From: Chthoniobacteraceae bacterium
GTDB taxonomy: Bacteria > Verrucomicrobiota > Verrucomicrobiia > Chthoniobacterales > Chthoniobacteraceae
Length of the DNA: 64,000 bases
NCBI GenBank assembly: GCA_947476045.1
Contig: CANJNZ010000014.1
Coordinates: 1 to 64,000, forward strand
Direction: 5' to 3'
In this document: piece by piece, positions 53,767 to 61,837 of the stretch
How the letters are laid out: every line of letters starts with the position of its first letter
Numbering within the stretch: position 1 is the first letter of the stretch
Translations under genes and position numbers: made by a program
The notes under the pieces: generated by a model
Told to the model about the DNA's origin: nothing
The model's input: the letters and a program-made list of their open reading frames with translations, nothing else
Databases searched by the model: none

Positions 53767-53805
53767 ACATCTTGTGGCTAAAAAAGTTTGCACCCCACAA
53801 GATGT
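53767..53805. promoter_or_regulatory. 11-bp perfect inverted repeat upstream of dnaN
   Basis: ACATCTTGTGG (53767-53777) and CCACAAGATGT (53795-53805) are exact reverse complements with 17 bases between. Within the first arm CCACA-N3-TGTGG is itself a dyad. The element ends 40 bases before the dnaN ATG and starts 27 bases after the TolC-like stop. There is no T-run, so an operator or leader hairpin is more likely than a terminator. Confidence 0.5.
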
Positions 53806-53845
53806 TCGGTCAAAAGGCGCGGAACTTTACCCGCCCATCTACGCC

Positions 53846-54940
53846 ATGAAATTCAACGTCTCAAAAGAAAAACTCCTTGATGGTCTGCAAACCGTCCAAA
53901 ACATCGTCAGCACGCGCACCACGTTGCCGATACTTTCCAACGTCCTCATCCGCGCCGAAGACGGTGTGCTGCGCTTCACCACAAACGACCTCGACGTGGG
54001 CATGAGCTGCAGCATCGAGGCGAAAGTCGAGAAGGGCGGCGGCACGACACTGCCCGCCCGCCGCCTCGCGAGCATCGTGAAAGAACTTCCATCAGCCGAT
54101 GTGGAAGTCGAAGTGGACGGCAAAAACATCGCATCCATCCGCTGCGGTCAGAGTTTTTTCAAAATGATGGGTCTCGCCGAGGAGGAATTCCCCGCGTTGC
54201 CCAAGCTGGCTGATGCAAAAGTCTTCACGCTCCGCCAAAAAGAACTGAAGGACGCACTGCGAAAAACCGCCTTCGCGATTTCGACGGACGAAACCCGTTA
54301 CGTGCTGAATGGCATCCTGTTTTCCTTTAAAGAGGGCAAACTGACGATGGTGGCCACCGATGGGCGCCGCCTCGCACTCGTGGATCTCGAACTGGAATTC
54401 CCGCGCGGTCAGGAAGTGGATGTGATCGTGCCCGTCAAATGTGTGACTGAACTCCAGCGCCTGCTCGGCGACGAAGGAGAGATCAAGATGAACGTTGGAG
54501 AAAACCAGGTCGGCTTCGATGTGAACGGAAAAGTGCTGGTCTCCAAACTCATCGAAGGCAACTACCCGAATTACAAACAAGTCATCCCGGCTGAGGCCAA
54601 GGAGCGCGTGACCATCGAGCGTGAGTTGCTGCTCACAGCTGTGCGCCGCGTATCGCTGCTTTCGAGCGACAAATCCAATTCGGTGAAATTGATTTTCACA
54701 AAGAACAACCTCGAAATCACCGCGAACACGCCCGAAGTCGGCGAAGCGCACGAATCTCTCGCGGTTAATTTCAAGGGCAAGGAAATGTCCATCGCGTTCA
54801 ACCCCGGCTTCCTTCAAGATCCGCTCCGCAATCTCACCGACGACGAAGTGCACATTGACCTGATTGATGAGATGAGCCCTGGCGTGATTAAAATCGGCAC
54901 ACCGTTCCTCTATGTGCTGATGCCGATGCGCATCTCGTAA
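53846..54940 (+). CDS. dnaN: DNA polymerase III beta sliding clamp
   Basis: A 364-aa protein forming the ring-shaped processivity clamp at the replication fork. Three clamp domains are visible: 1-~120 (MKFNVSKEKLLDGLQTVQNI, TTNDLDVGMSCSIEAKV), ~121-240 (TRYVLNGILFSFKEGKLTMV, ATDGRRLALV) and ~241-364. The C-terminus is PFLYVLMPMRIS, the usual hydrophobic cleft end with the M-P-M-R motif. The ATG at 53846 is chosen because upstream codons (AKKVCTPQD...) overlap the inverted repeat and look non-coding. dnaA, recF and gyrB are not adjacent, so this is not evidence for the origin. Confidence 0.97.
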   Translation: MKFNVSKEKLLDGLQTVQNIVSTRTTLPILSNVLIRAEDGVLRFTTNDLDVGMSCSIEAKVEKGGGTTLPARRLASIVKELPSADVEVEVDGKNIASIRCGQSFFKMMGLAEEEFPALPKLADAKVFTLRQKELKDALRKTAFAISTDETRYVLNGILFSFKEGKLTMVATDGRRLALVDLELEFPRGQEVDVIVPVKCVTELQRLLGDEGEIKMNVGENQVGFDVNGKVLVSKLIEGNYPNYKQVIPAEAKERVTIERELLLTAVRRVSLLSSDKSNSVKLIFTKNNLEITANTPEVGEAHESLAVNFKGKEMSIAFNPGFLQDPLRNLTDDEVHIDLIDEMSPGVIKIGTPFLYVLMPMRIS

Positions 54941-55002
54941 GGTCTGCGACAAATCACTTGCCTCCCCCAGATAGTGAGGCTTTTATCCGCGCCTCTTTCA
55001 TT

Positions 55003-55087
55003 GCTCGCGTGGCGAAACTGGCAGACGCGTATGATTCAGAATCATATGGGGAGACCCATGGAGGTTCGATTCCTCTCGCGAGCACCA
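55003..55087 (+). tRNA. tRNA-Leu (anticodon CAG)
   Basis: An 85-base class II tRNA. The acceptor stem GCTCGCG (55003-55009) pairs with CGCGAGC, followed by A and an encoded CCA (55085-55087). The anticodon stem TATGA/TCATA encloses the loop TTCAGAA, giving anticodon CAG, which reads the leucine codon CTG. The long variable arm ATGGG-GAGA-CCCAT and the T-arm GAGGTTCGATTCCTC are complete. It lies just after dnaN and has its own terminator. Confidence 0.95.
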
Positions 55088-55096
55088 TTTTACAAG

Positions 55097-55127
55097 AAGG
55101 GCTGGCACCACGTGTCCGCCCTTTTTT
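55097..55127 (+). terminator. intrinsic terminator of tRNA-Leu
   Basis: AAGGGC (55097-55102) pairs with GCCCTT (55118-55123) around a 15-base loop, followed by TTTT. It begins ten bases after the tRNA 3' end. Confidence 0.75.
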
Positions 55128-55135
55128 GTGAAGCA

Positions 55136-56725
55136 TTATTTTACAGCTTCACGTATCGCCTTGCGCAGATCTCCAGATGAAACCGGCTTCCCAACAATCA
55201 TATCTATGCCTTTCGGCATTTGACCGTTCACTTTCAGTTCATCTCCAAAACCGGTGAGCAAGATCACCGGTATAGCTGGATTCATTTCCTTAACCACCTC
55301 CCCGAGTTGTATGCCGTTCATTCCGGGCATGGACTGATCGGTGATGACCAAATCGAACTTGCCGTCTGTTAAGGACTGAATTGCTGCTTCTGCGTCCAAT
55401 GTAATAGTAGGCTGGTGTCCGTCAGCGATGAGATGCTCGGAGAGAAGTTCACAAATAATTTCCTGATCATCTACGACCAACACACGCAGTGAACGCATGG
55501 ATTCCTCCACAGACGTCGCGACAACTTCACTAACCTTTTCATTCGTAATCGGAAACAGCAGCGAAAAGGTGGTGCCGCGTCCTTTTTCGCTATCGATTTC
55601 TATACTCCCGCCATGCCGCTGGAGGATACCGTAAGTGACAGCAAGTCCCAACCCGGTGCCGTTTTCGCCCTTTGTGGTAAAGAAGGGCTCCAAACAACGC
55701 GCTTTTTCCTCAGGCGTCATACCGATGCCCGTGTCGCACACGTCCACGCGCACATGATTGGGCAACGCGCGTGTGCGCACGATTATCGAACCCCCGTCGG
55801 GCATTGCATCCACGGCATTAAAAATAAGATTCGTCAGCACCTCGCGTAATTCCGGTGCACTGCCGAGCGAAGGCGGGACTTCCGCGAAATCACCTGTGAC
55901 TTCGATAGCCTTGCCTGCACCACGAGCCTTCCCTTTCCATTTCGGTGTAGTGAAAGCGATCGCCTGCTCGCAAAGCTTGTTCAAATCCACTGGCACACGC
56001 ACATCCGCAGCATCGGCCGGGCGGTAGAAATCACGGAGCCGCCGCACCACATGAGTGGCATCTTGAGCAGCCGATACGATGTGCTTGAGATATTTCTGCT
56101 CTTTTGAATCTGGCGCAGTTTTTTCAAACCAAGGCAGCAACATCTCACCGTAGCCGATCATCATGGTCAGTGTGTTGTTGAAATCATGCGCGACCCCGCC
56201 GGCCATCGTGCCCAGCGCGCTGAGTCGCTCCTGTTTCACGACCTGATTTTGCGTCGCCCGGAGCTGTTCCAGCGCGTGTTCCAATTCAATTGTGCGCTGC
56301 TGGACTTGCTCATCAAGTTTCAGGTTTAGAAATCGATTTTCTAGCAGGTTGCGAATGCGGAGTTGAACTTCGGTGGTATCGAGTGGCTTGGTAATGAAAT
56401 CGCTCGCTCCTGTCGCCAAGGCCTTGCGTCGCGTCTCGGCAGTAATATCCGCCGTAAGCACTACGATTGGTAAAATTGTCCCCTCCGGTATGAGCTGCCT
56501 CAATTGTTCCATCAGCCCGTAGCCGTCGAGATATGGCATGTGCAGGTCGGTGAGCACCAAGTCCGGCTGGAATTCAGCGAATAATGATACGGCCTCGCGG
56601 GGATCCGTCGTTGCGCGATATTCGATTCCTCCAAATAAATCCAACATCCGCTCGAGTAAGCGGACGTTCGATGGCTCGTCGTCTATGACAAGGATTTTAG
56701 CAGGCGAAAGTAAATTGATGGACAT
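55136..56725 (-). CDS. hybrid sensor histidine kinase with REC-HK-REC order
   Basis: A 529-aa cytoplasmic kinase with no membrane segment, starting at the ATG at 56725. The N-terminal receiver (~9-125) has D60 in LVLTDLHMPYLDG and K113. A coiled coil (~135-165, EQVQQRTIELEHALEQLRAT) leads to the dimerisation box GGVAHDFNNTL with phospho-His 180. The ATPase domain follows (NLIFNAVDAMPDGGS, DTGIGMTPEEK, GTGLGLAVTYGILQRHGG). The C-terminal receiver (~412-529) has the acceptor in FDLVITDQSMPGMNG. The missing input domain suggests it is controlled through phosphorylation of the N-terminal receiver. Its ATG and a possible ubiE ATG overlap on opposite strands. The partner is unknown. Confidence 0.93.
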   Translation of the reverse strand: MSINLLSPAKILVIDDEPSNVRLLERMLDLFGGIEYRATTDPREAVSLFAEFQPDLVLTDLHMPYLDGYGLMEQLRQLIPEGTILPIVVLTADITAETRRKALATGASDFITKPLDTTEVQLRIRNLLENRFLNLKLDEQVQQRTIELEHALEQLRATQNQVVKQERLSALGTMAGGVAHDFNNTLTMMIGYGEMLLPWFEKTAPDSKEQKYLKHIVSAAQDATHVVRRLRDFYRPADAADVRVPVDLNKLCEQAIAFTTPKWKGKARGAGKAIEVTGDFAEVPPSLGSAPELREVLTNLIFNAVDAMPDGGSIIVRTRALPNHVRVDVCDTGIGMTPEEKARCLEPFFTTKGENGTGLGLAVTYGILQRHGGSIEIDSEKGRGTTFSLLFPITNEKVSEVVATSVEESMRSLRVLVVDDQEIICELLSEHLIADGHQPTITLDAEAAIQSLTDGKFDLVITDQSMPGMNGIQLGEVVKEMNPAIPVILLTGFGDELKVNGQMPKGIDMIVGKPVSSGDLRKAIREAVK

Positions 56726-56789
56726 GTGCGGAGGGCTATCGCCGCAGGTTTCGTTCGACGCCCTACTAAGCACGGGATATGCCTCGGAC

Positions 56790-57503
56790 GTGACCGATAT
56801 CGCCACAAAGCCAAGTGCCACACCCGAACCCGGAAAGGGACCTGTCGTGCAGCGCCTTTTCGGCGCAATCTCGAAGCGCTACGACCTCGCTAACCATATC
56901 TTCAGCGGTGGTCTCGATTTTCTATGGCGCCGCCGTGCCGCAAAAATCGTCCATTCATGGGCCCCCAAGCGGGTTTTAGACATGGCCACCGGAAGTGGCG
57001 ACCTCGCTCTTGCCATCGCAAAGAAGTGCCCGAATGCGACCATCGTAGGTGCCGATTTTTGTCAGCCGATGCTGGACCTTGCCCGCCGCAAAGGTCTCAC
57101 AAATCTTGTGCTGGCAGACGCCTTGAACCTTCCTTTCGCGACTGGCGAATTTGATGTCGTCACCGTGGCGTTTGGTTTGCGCAACATGGAAAACTGGGAG
57201 CGGGCTCTTGCAGAAATGGCGCGCGTGCTCCGCACTGGAGGGCATTTGCTGGTGCTGGATTTTTCAGTGCCTCGCGCACCACTCAGGGGGCTTTATCGCC
57301 TTTACCTCCATCGCATCGTGCCATTCCTCGCCGGTCTACTCACCGGGGAAAGAGGCGCGTATGAATATCTGGGCGCATCCATAGAAGAGTTTCCACAGGG
57401 CGAAGCGATGAATCAACTCATTGCCCGCGCAGGATTCGATGAAACACAAAGCCAGCCACTCACCGGCGGCATCGTCACACTTTACACAGCACGCCGACTT
57501 TAG
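56790..57503 (+). CDS. ubiE: demethylmenaquinone/ubiquinone C-methyltransferase
   Basis: A SAM-dependent class I methyltransferase of the last step in menaquinone synthesis (demethylmenaquinone to menaquinone). The frame is open upstream. GTG at 56790 yields 237 aa and leaves 64 bases to the divergent kinase; ATG at 56724 would give 259 aa but overlap the kinase start. Motifs: ISKRYDLANHIFSGGLDFLW (start), LDMATGSGDLALAIAKKCP (SAM loop), DALNLPFATGEFDVVTVAFG, and LRTGGHLLVLDFSVPRAPLR, GLYRLYLHRIVPFLAGLLTG, all typical of UbiE/MenG. The C-terminus shares four bases with the convergent DUF4340 gene. Confidence 0.93.
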   Translation: MTDIATKPSATPEPGKGPVVQRLFGAISKRYDLANHIFSGGLDFLWRRRAAKIVHSWAPKRVLDMATGSGDLALAIAKKCPNATIVGADFCQPMLDLARRKGLTNLVLADALNLPFATGEFDVVTVAFGLRNMENWERALAEMARVLRTGGHLLVLDFSVPRAPLRGLYRLYLHRIVPFLAGLLTGERGAYEYLGASIEEFPQGEAMNQLIARAGFDETQSQPLTGGIVTLYTARRL

Positions 57504-59503
57504 GGTTTGGGAGCTGATTCAGGCGCGGGCTTCGCGCCTTGCGAAGGAACTTCCGTAGGCTTAGGTGGCTCGGTCGACTTTGCAGGCTCGATGGTCGCAG
57601 GCAGTGTTATCGCGCTGGCAGGTGGCGTGGCGACGACTCCCTCCCCCGGTTTCACTATACTCGCTGCGGGCTTTGGCGTTTCGACCAGCGCAGCGTTGAG
57701 CGCATCGAAATCTGGTTTGCTCATTAAAAACGTTCCGGACTTACCCTCGATGATTGTGTTCCAGAGTTCATCGGCTGTGTTGCCGCCGACGGTAATCTTG
57801 CCGGTCTTTTTATCAGCTAGTGTATAAGCAACTTCGAGATTCGGTTTTTCAAGTCCCTGCCTGAGCACATCAGTCGCGCCCACCCATCGCACAGCGCGGA
57901 GTGACGTGAGCGTGTTGGCCAACGACTGCGCAGCATTCTGACTCACGACGCTGTCCCCTTTCGCCAGCTTCCATCCTTTTCCTTTTTTAAACACAATATC
58001 TAGCGTGGGTTGTCCGGTGCGCGTGATTTGAAGACTGACTATGTTCTCCTTTTTAAGATCGAGAACTTTCAAGTCCTGCCATTGCAGCGGATCCGACCAA
58101 ACGCCTTCGAGAACAGCTTTTGGAACCGCTACGATGAAAGGCTCATCGTCGAGCTTCGCATACCCGGCATCCCCTTCGAACTTTCCAAACAGCACTTTCT
58201 CGATGGGCTTCTCGCCGGGTTTCGATTCGGGGGTGCCCTCCGTCGAGTAGCTACTCAAAGCCACCGTCACTTGTGGCTGGTCCAGCCCAAAGCCTTTCAA
58301 GTCGCTCGCCATGTCCGCGACAAAGCGTGTGACCTTTGTATTCAGGAGATCGTTGAGTAGTTTGTTCGCGGCACCGCTATTCACTGCGGCCTCGGCCTTG
58401 CCCTCTTGCTTGCGCACCCACGTTTCGCCATTCCGGGCGAGAACGATTTTTTCCTTTCCCGGCGCCTCGATGGTAATGCGATCCACCAGATCGCTCTGCA
58501 CACGCATCAGTCCCTGATCGCGTAGATCGTTTGGCTGCGTATTGATGAGGCTCTCGATGGATGCGGGCACTGTGACCACTCCATCGCGCGTGCTCAGTTT
58601 CACATACACATGAGCAGGCGTGGGTGGTCTTGCCTTTTTTTTGGTCTCCTCCACCTCTTTTTCCTCCATTCTAGGGGTCTTGGAAGCACCCAGTTGCAGC
58701 ACCACGGGTTCCTTCACGCCTTCTGCGGTAAAAGTCAGTGTGGCGCGCGGTTCGATGAGCCCAAATGAACCAAGGTCTTTCGCCTCACTCATAAATTCTT
58801 CGATACGTGCCGTCGTCACATTGGCGATCAGGTCGGAAATTTTCTGATCGTCAGCACGCGCCTTGAGTGGACGCACGAGCGACCAATGAATCCCTTTCTT
58901 TTCCAGTTCAAATTCTCCCTTTGCGCTCTTAAACACGAGCTTCGAGACCTGCGCCTCCGTGAGATCAGCAAGGCGCTTGTCGCGAAAATAGTCGGTGTTC
59001 TTGCCGAGGTCGTCCTTCAGATTTCTGCGGATGACGTGGACGATATTCGAGCCCTCGGCGCGCACATAATTCTTGCCCTCATAAACGGTGTCCTTGCCGA
59101 CGATAATCTCGTGAGCCCTTTTCGACCCGTTGAACTTCACAGCAATGTCGCCCTTGGCAACCCACCATTCCTTCCACTTGTCGCGGTTCTCCTTCGTGTC
59201 CCCGAGTGAGGTTTCGCTGCGCAGTTTTTCGCACGTCGTAAAAAGCTGCGTGATGGCAAACTCCTCGGCCCGGTCCTTCACCGGCGCATCGAGAAACCAA
59301 TGTCCGTCACGCTTGCGAAGTTCAATGGTGCTGGTGGCATTGCGGATGGTGATTGCATCGATTTCATCGCGGTTGAATTCGCTGACAAGACCGGCCTTTT
59401 CCAGCGCTTCGTCGCTGGATGGCCGTTTTTTTTCGACGAACCACACGTAGGCGAACGCCGCCGCCGCGAAAACAAGCAGGATGAAAGTGTGTTTGGTCTT
59501 CAT
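57500..59503 (-). CDS. DUF4340-domain protein of the Gld-type transporter operon
   Basis: A 667-aa protein with one N-terminal helix (HTFILLVFAAAAFAYVWFV) and a large periplasmic part. Repeated DUF4340 units occur: an opening RDEIDAITIRNATSTIELRK and RDGHWFLDAPVKDRAEEF, then SKLVFKSAKGEFELEKKGIH and WSLVRPLKARADDQKISDLI, then VDRITIEAPGKEKIVLARNG and again a late copy near 500-560. The C-terminal ~65 residues are Pro/Lys/Ala-rich. It is the fourth gene of ATPase-permease-GldG-DUF4340, nine bases after the GldG gene. DUF4340 proteins often accompany GldG in Bacteroidetes, Planctomycetes and Verrucomicrobia. The function is unknown, and its end overlaps ubiE by four bases. Confidence 0.88.
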   Translation of the reverse strand: MKTKHTFILLVFAAAAFAYVWFVEKKRPSSDEALEKAGLVSEFNRDEIDAITIRNATSTIELRKRDGHWFLDAPVKDRAEEFAITQLFTTCEKLRSETSLGDTKENRDKWKEWWVAKGDIAVKFNGSKRAHEIIVGKDTVYEGKNYVRAEGSNIVHVIRRNLKDDLGKNTDYFRDKRLADLTEAQVSKLVFKSAKGEFELEKKGIHWSLVRPLKARADDQKISDLIANVTTARIEEFMSEAKDLGSFGLIEPRATLTFTAEGVKEPVVLQLGASKTPRMEEKEVEETKKKARPPTPAHVYVKLSTRDGVVTVPASIESLINTQPNDLRDQGLMRVQSDLVDRITIEAPGKEKIVLARNGETWVRKQEGKAEAAVNSGAANKLLNDLLNTKVTRFVADMASDLKGFGLDQPQVTVALSSYSTEGTPESKPGEKPIEKVLFGKFEGDAGYAKLDDEPFIVAVPKAVLEGVWSDPLQWQDLKVLDLKKENIVSLQITRTGQPTLDIVFKKGKGWKLAKGDSVVSQNAAQSLANTLTSLRAVRWVGATDVLRQGLEKPNLEVAYTLADKKTGKITVGGNTADELWNTIIEGKSGTFLMSKPDFDALNAALVETPKPAASIVKPGEGVVATPPASAITLPATIEPAKSTEPPKPTEVPSQGAKPAPESAPKP

Positions 59504-59512
59504 TTCGGGAAA

Positions 59513-61063
59513 CTAGTAACGCCGCCTCGCCCACACCACGGCTCCGATCATGGCGAAAATCAGCGGCACGACGAGGATGACGGTGAGCGCCAGAATCTTC
59601 AGTTTCCGGGTCTCTTTCTCGGGGTCTTCATCGAGTCGCAATATCTTGGTGGATTTTTCGCGCGGTGCGATGTCTATGAGTTCCTCCCGATCGAGCAGCC
59701 AGTTGAAAATTCCGATGGCAAAAGTTTCGCCTACACCGCTTTCTTCCATAGGACGCGTGGTGAAAATTGAAGAGTTGCCGATGACAACAAGACGCGGTGT
59801 CTCCACCTTCACGGACGGATCAGCAGGCGCACCTTTCACACAGGCAGCAGCAAGCGTGAGCGGACCTTGATGATCCTTTTTAGGATCATAGTAGGGCAGT
59901 TCCTGACTCTTTGGATCCAGATTTACTTTCCCCCAGAAACCATCAGGCGCAGAGATAAGCGGAGTCAATGTGAGTTTGTCCGCCTGCTGCTTGTTTTGAT
60001 CCAGCAAGAGCGACTGCGTGGGCGACACTGTCGGGTCGCCGAGGCGGATGGCGACACCGCCGATAAGCTTGAGGATCGAGATGGGATTCTTGGAAAAGAT
60101 TCCTACCATTTCAAATAGCGCAGGCTCTCCAGTCGCTGTGCGACCACTTTTATTTACCCAGTCATTTTGCGGGCGGATACCCCTGTCGGCTAGCCATCCA
60201 TTGAGTTGTTCCAGAGGTTTTGCAGACCAGCCGGAGCAGACAACAACACGCCCTTTCTTTTCCCAATAATCACCTAGGAGTTTTAGTTCGCGCTCGCTGA
60301 AATCGAAACGCGGACCATTGACCATCACCACGCTCGCGTCGGCTGGCACAGCTTCCACGTTCGCGAGGTTCAGCGTCTCGGCCTTTACGTTTTGCCGCTC
60401 CATCGTCTCGCGGAAATACAGCATCGCTTTGCCGTCCCAATCCGGCTCTCCGTGTCCGGTCACGTAGAACAGTTTGTTCGGCTTTGCATCGTAAAGACCG
60501 AGGAGCGTGCTGGTAATTGCCCGTTCGCCCTTGAAGCCCTTGAGCCTTGCGCTTTCACGGCCCCGTTCAATTTCACCGAGGTCTTTTCCTGTGAGAAATT
60601 TGCTGCGTCCGTCGTATTCGAGAATGAGCACGCTCTCGGTCTCACCAACCTTGTATTTGGTCATCAACTCCTCCGCCCGTTTGCTCTCGGCGTAGGGATT
60701 TACGATCTCGAATTCAAATTTTCCTCCCGAGTTGAGCTGATACTCACGGAGAAGAGTGGTCAGATCCCCCATCACAGCGGCGAAAATCTGTGAATCCGGA
60801 TCCATGAACATCGCCATGTCGGCAGCCCCGTTATTGAAGACCACGTAGGCGTGTGCGGGTTTTTTAAGCGACTTGAGAAGATTACGCGTCTGGCCGGCGA
60901 GCGAGTATTTTGAATCACGCGAAAAATCCGTCCGCTTGAACTGGCGGTAGGAGACATAATTTGCCATGAATACGAGCGCGAACAGGACAACGATCTGAAT
61001 GACGACGTTTGTGCCGATGAGGCCGCGATTGATACCAACGGGTTTGGATGCTGGGTCAGACAT
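59513..61063 (-). CDS. gldG: GldG-family ABC transporter auxiliary protein
   Basis: A 516-aa membrane protein of the GldG/ABC-type uncharacterised transport family. N-terminal helix ~18-40 (GTNVVIQIVVLFALVFMANY), C-terminal helix ~485-508 (LKILALTVILVVPLIFAMIG) with ARRRY. The periplasmic domain contains YSLAGQTRNLLKSLKKPAHA, GGKFEFEIVNPYAESKRAEE, LFYVTGHGEPDW and VVVCSGWSAKPLEQL, all blocks of GldG. It lies three bases after the permease gene. In Flavobacterium GldA-GldF-GldG supports gliding; here no other gliding genes are seen, so the role may be different. Confidence 0.9.
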   Translation of the reverse strand: MSDPASKPVGINRGLIGTNVVIQIVVLFALVFMANYVSYRQFKRTDFSRDSKYSLAGQTRNLLKSLKKPAHAYVVFNNGAADMAMFMDPDSQIFAAVMGDLTTLLREYQLNSGGKFEFEIVNPYAESKRAEELMTKYKVGETESVLILEYDGRSKFLTGKDLGEIERGRESARLKGFKGERAITSTLLGLYDAKPNKLFYVTGHGEPDWDGKAMLYFRETMERQNVKAETLNLANVEAVPADASVVMVNGPRFDFSERELKLLGDYWEKKGRVVVCSGWSAKPLEQLNGWLADRGIRPQNDWVNKSGRTATGEPALFEMVGIFSKNPISILKLIGGVAIRLGDPTVSPTQSLLLDQNKQQADKLTLTPLISAPDGFWGKVNLDPKSQELPYYDPKKDHQGPLTLAAACVKGAPADPSVKVETPRLVVIGNSSIFTTRPMEESGVGETFAIGIFNWLLDREELIDIAPREKSTKILRLDEDPEKETRKLKILALTVILVVPLIFAMIGAVVWARRRY

Positions 61064-61066
61064 GGC

Positions 61067-61834
61067 TTAGGATTTCCACTTCCGTGCCTGGAAGACGTGG
61101 TGAGTGATGAAAAGGAAAAGTGCAGTGAGCGAGAGGTAGAAGACGATGGGCCTCGTATCTATGATGCCTCGGCAGAATGTAGGCAGATGCTCGAAGAACG
61201 AGATGTAGCCGATGAAATGCGTGAGCCACTTTGTTTCCTCCTCATTTTTCCCAACGAAGAAATCCGGCAGCGCAGCGAGGAAAATGAAGAGCACCGTCAT
61301 CACGAGCGACATCGCAGCGGCGTTGATCTGCTCGCGATTCAGCGCGGAAGCCAGACAGCCCATCGAGATAAAAAACATTCCGGCCAGCAACAGCAGCAGA
61401 GCACTTCCCCAATACGGTCCGGCAGCGAACGCGGCGGGGATGCCGGTAAACCATTTGTAGAAGAAAAAATAGCAATACGTCGGAATGAACAGGACGATGT
61501 AGAACACGAGTGCTCCAAAAAACTTCGCCATCACCACCTGCCAGTCTTTCACAGGCGCAGTCGTGAGGGATTCGATGGTTCCCATTCGGAATTCATCCGC
61601 AAAAACGCGCATCGTGAGCAGCGGCATGATGAGGATGAACGGCCAGACGAAAAACGGGCTGAAAAACGTGACGAAGACGACCGATTCATCAGCGGGAATC
61701 TTCGTGAGTGTCTGGACTGCGTAGTAGAAAGCGACGCCGTTGAGCGCGAGGAAGATCACCAGCATCACGTAGGCGATAGGCGAGTAAAAGAAGCTCTTCA
61801 CCTCGCGGGCGGTCAGGTGGAATAGAGTGCGCAT
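61067..61834 (-). CDS. gldF: ABC-2-type permease (GldF-like)
   Basis: A 255-aa integral membrane protein with six helices, including SFFYSPIAYVMLVIFLALNG (~14-33), FFSPFFVWPFILIMPLLTMR (~53-72), LVFYIVLFIPTYCYFFFYKW (~112-131), ALLLLLAGMFFISMGCLASA (~148-167) and SLVMTVLFIFLAALPDFFVG (~177-196). FADEFRMGTIESLTTAPV (~74-91) is the typical coupling segment of ABC-2 permeases. It pairs with the ATPase (three-base gap upstream) and the GldG protein (three bases downstream). The substrate is unknown. Confidence 0.92.
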   Translation of the reverse strand: MRTLFHLTAREVKSFFYSPIAYVMLVIFLALNGVAFYYAVQTLTKIPADESVVFVTFFSPFFVWPFILIMPLLTMRVFADEFRMGTIESLTTAPVKDWQVVMAKFFGALVFYIVLFIPTYCYFFFYKWFTGIPAAFAAGPYWGSALLLLLAGMFFISMGCLASALNREQINAAAMSLVMTVLFIFLAALPDFFVGKNEEETKWLTHFIGYISFFEHLPTFCRGIIDTRPIVFYLSLTALFLFITHHVFQARKWKS

Positions 61835-61837
61835 GGT

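Noticed and set aside
53764-53777. DnaA box or NrdR box at the palindrome before dnaN
   Set aside because: CCCACATCTTGTGG does not match TTATCCACA, and its CAC-to-GTG spacing (5 bases) is not the 8 bases expected for NrdR.
53750-55130. Replication origin near dnaN
   Set aside because: dnaA, recF and gyrB are absent, and no cluster of DnaA boxes was noticed in the short gaps.
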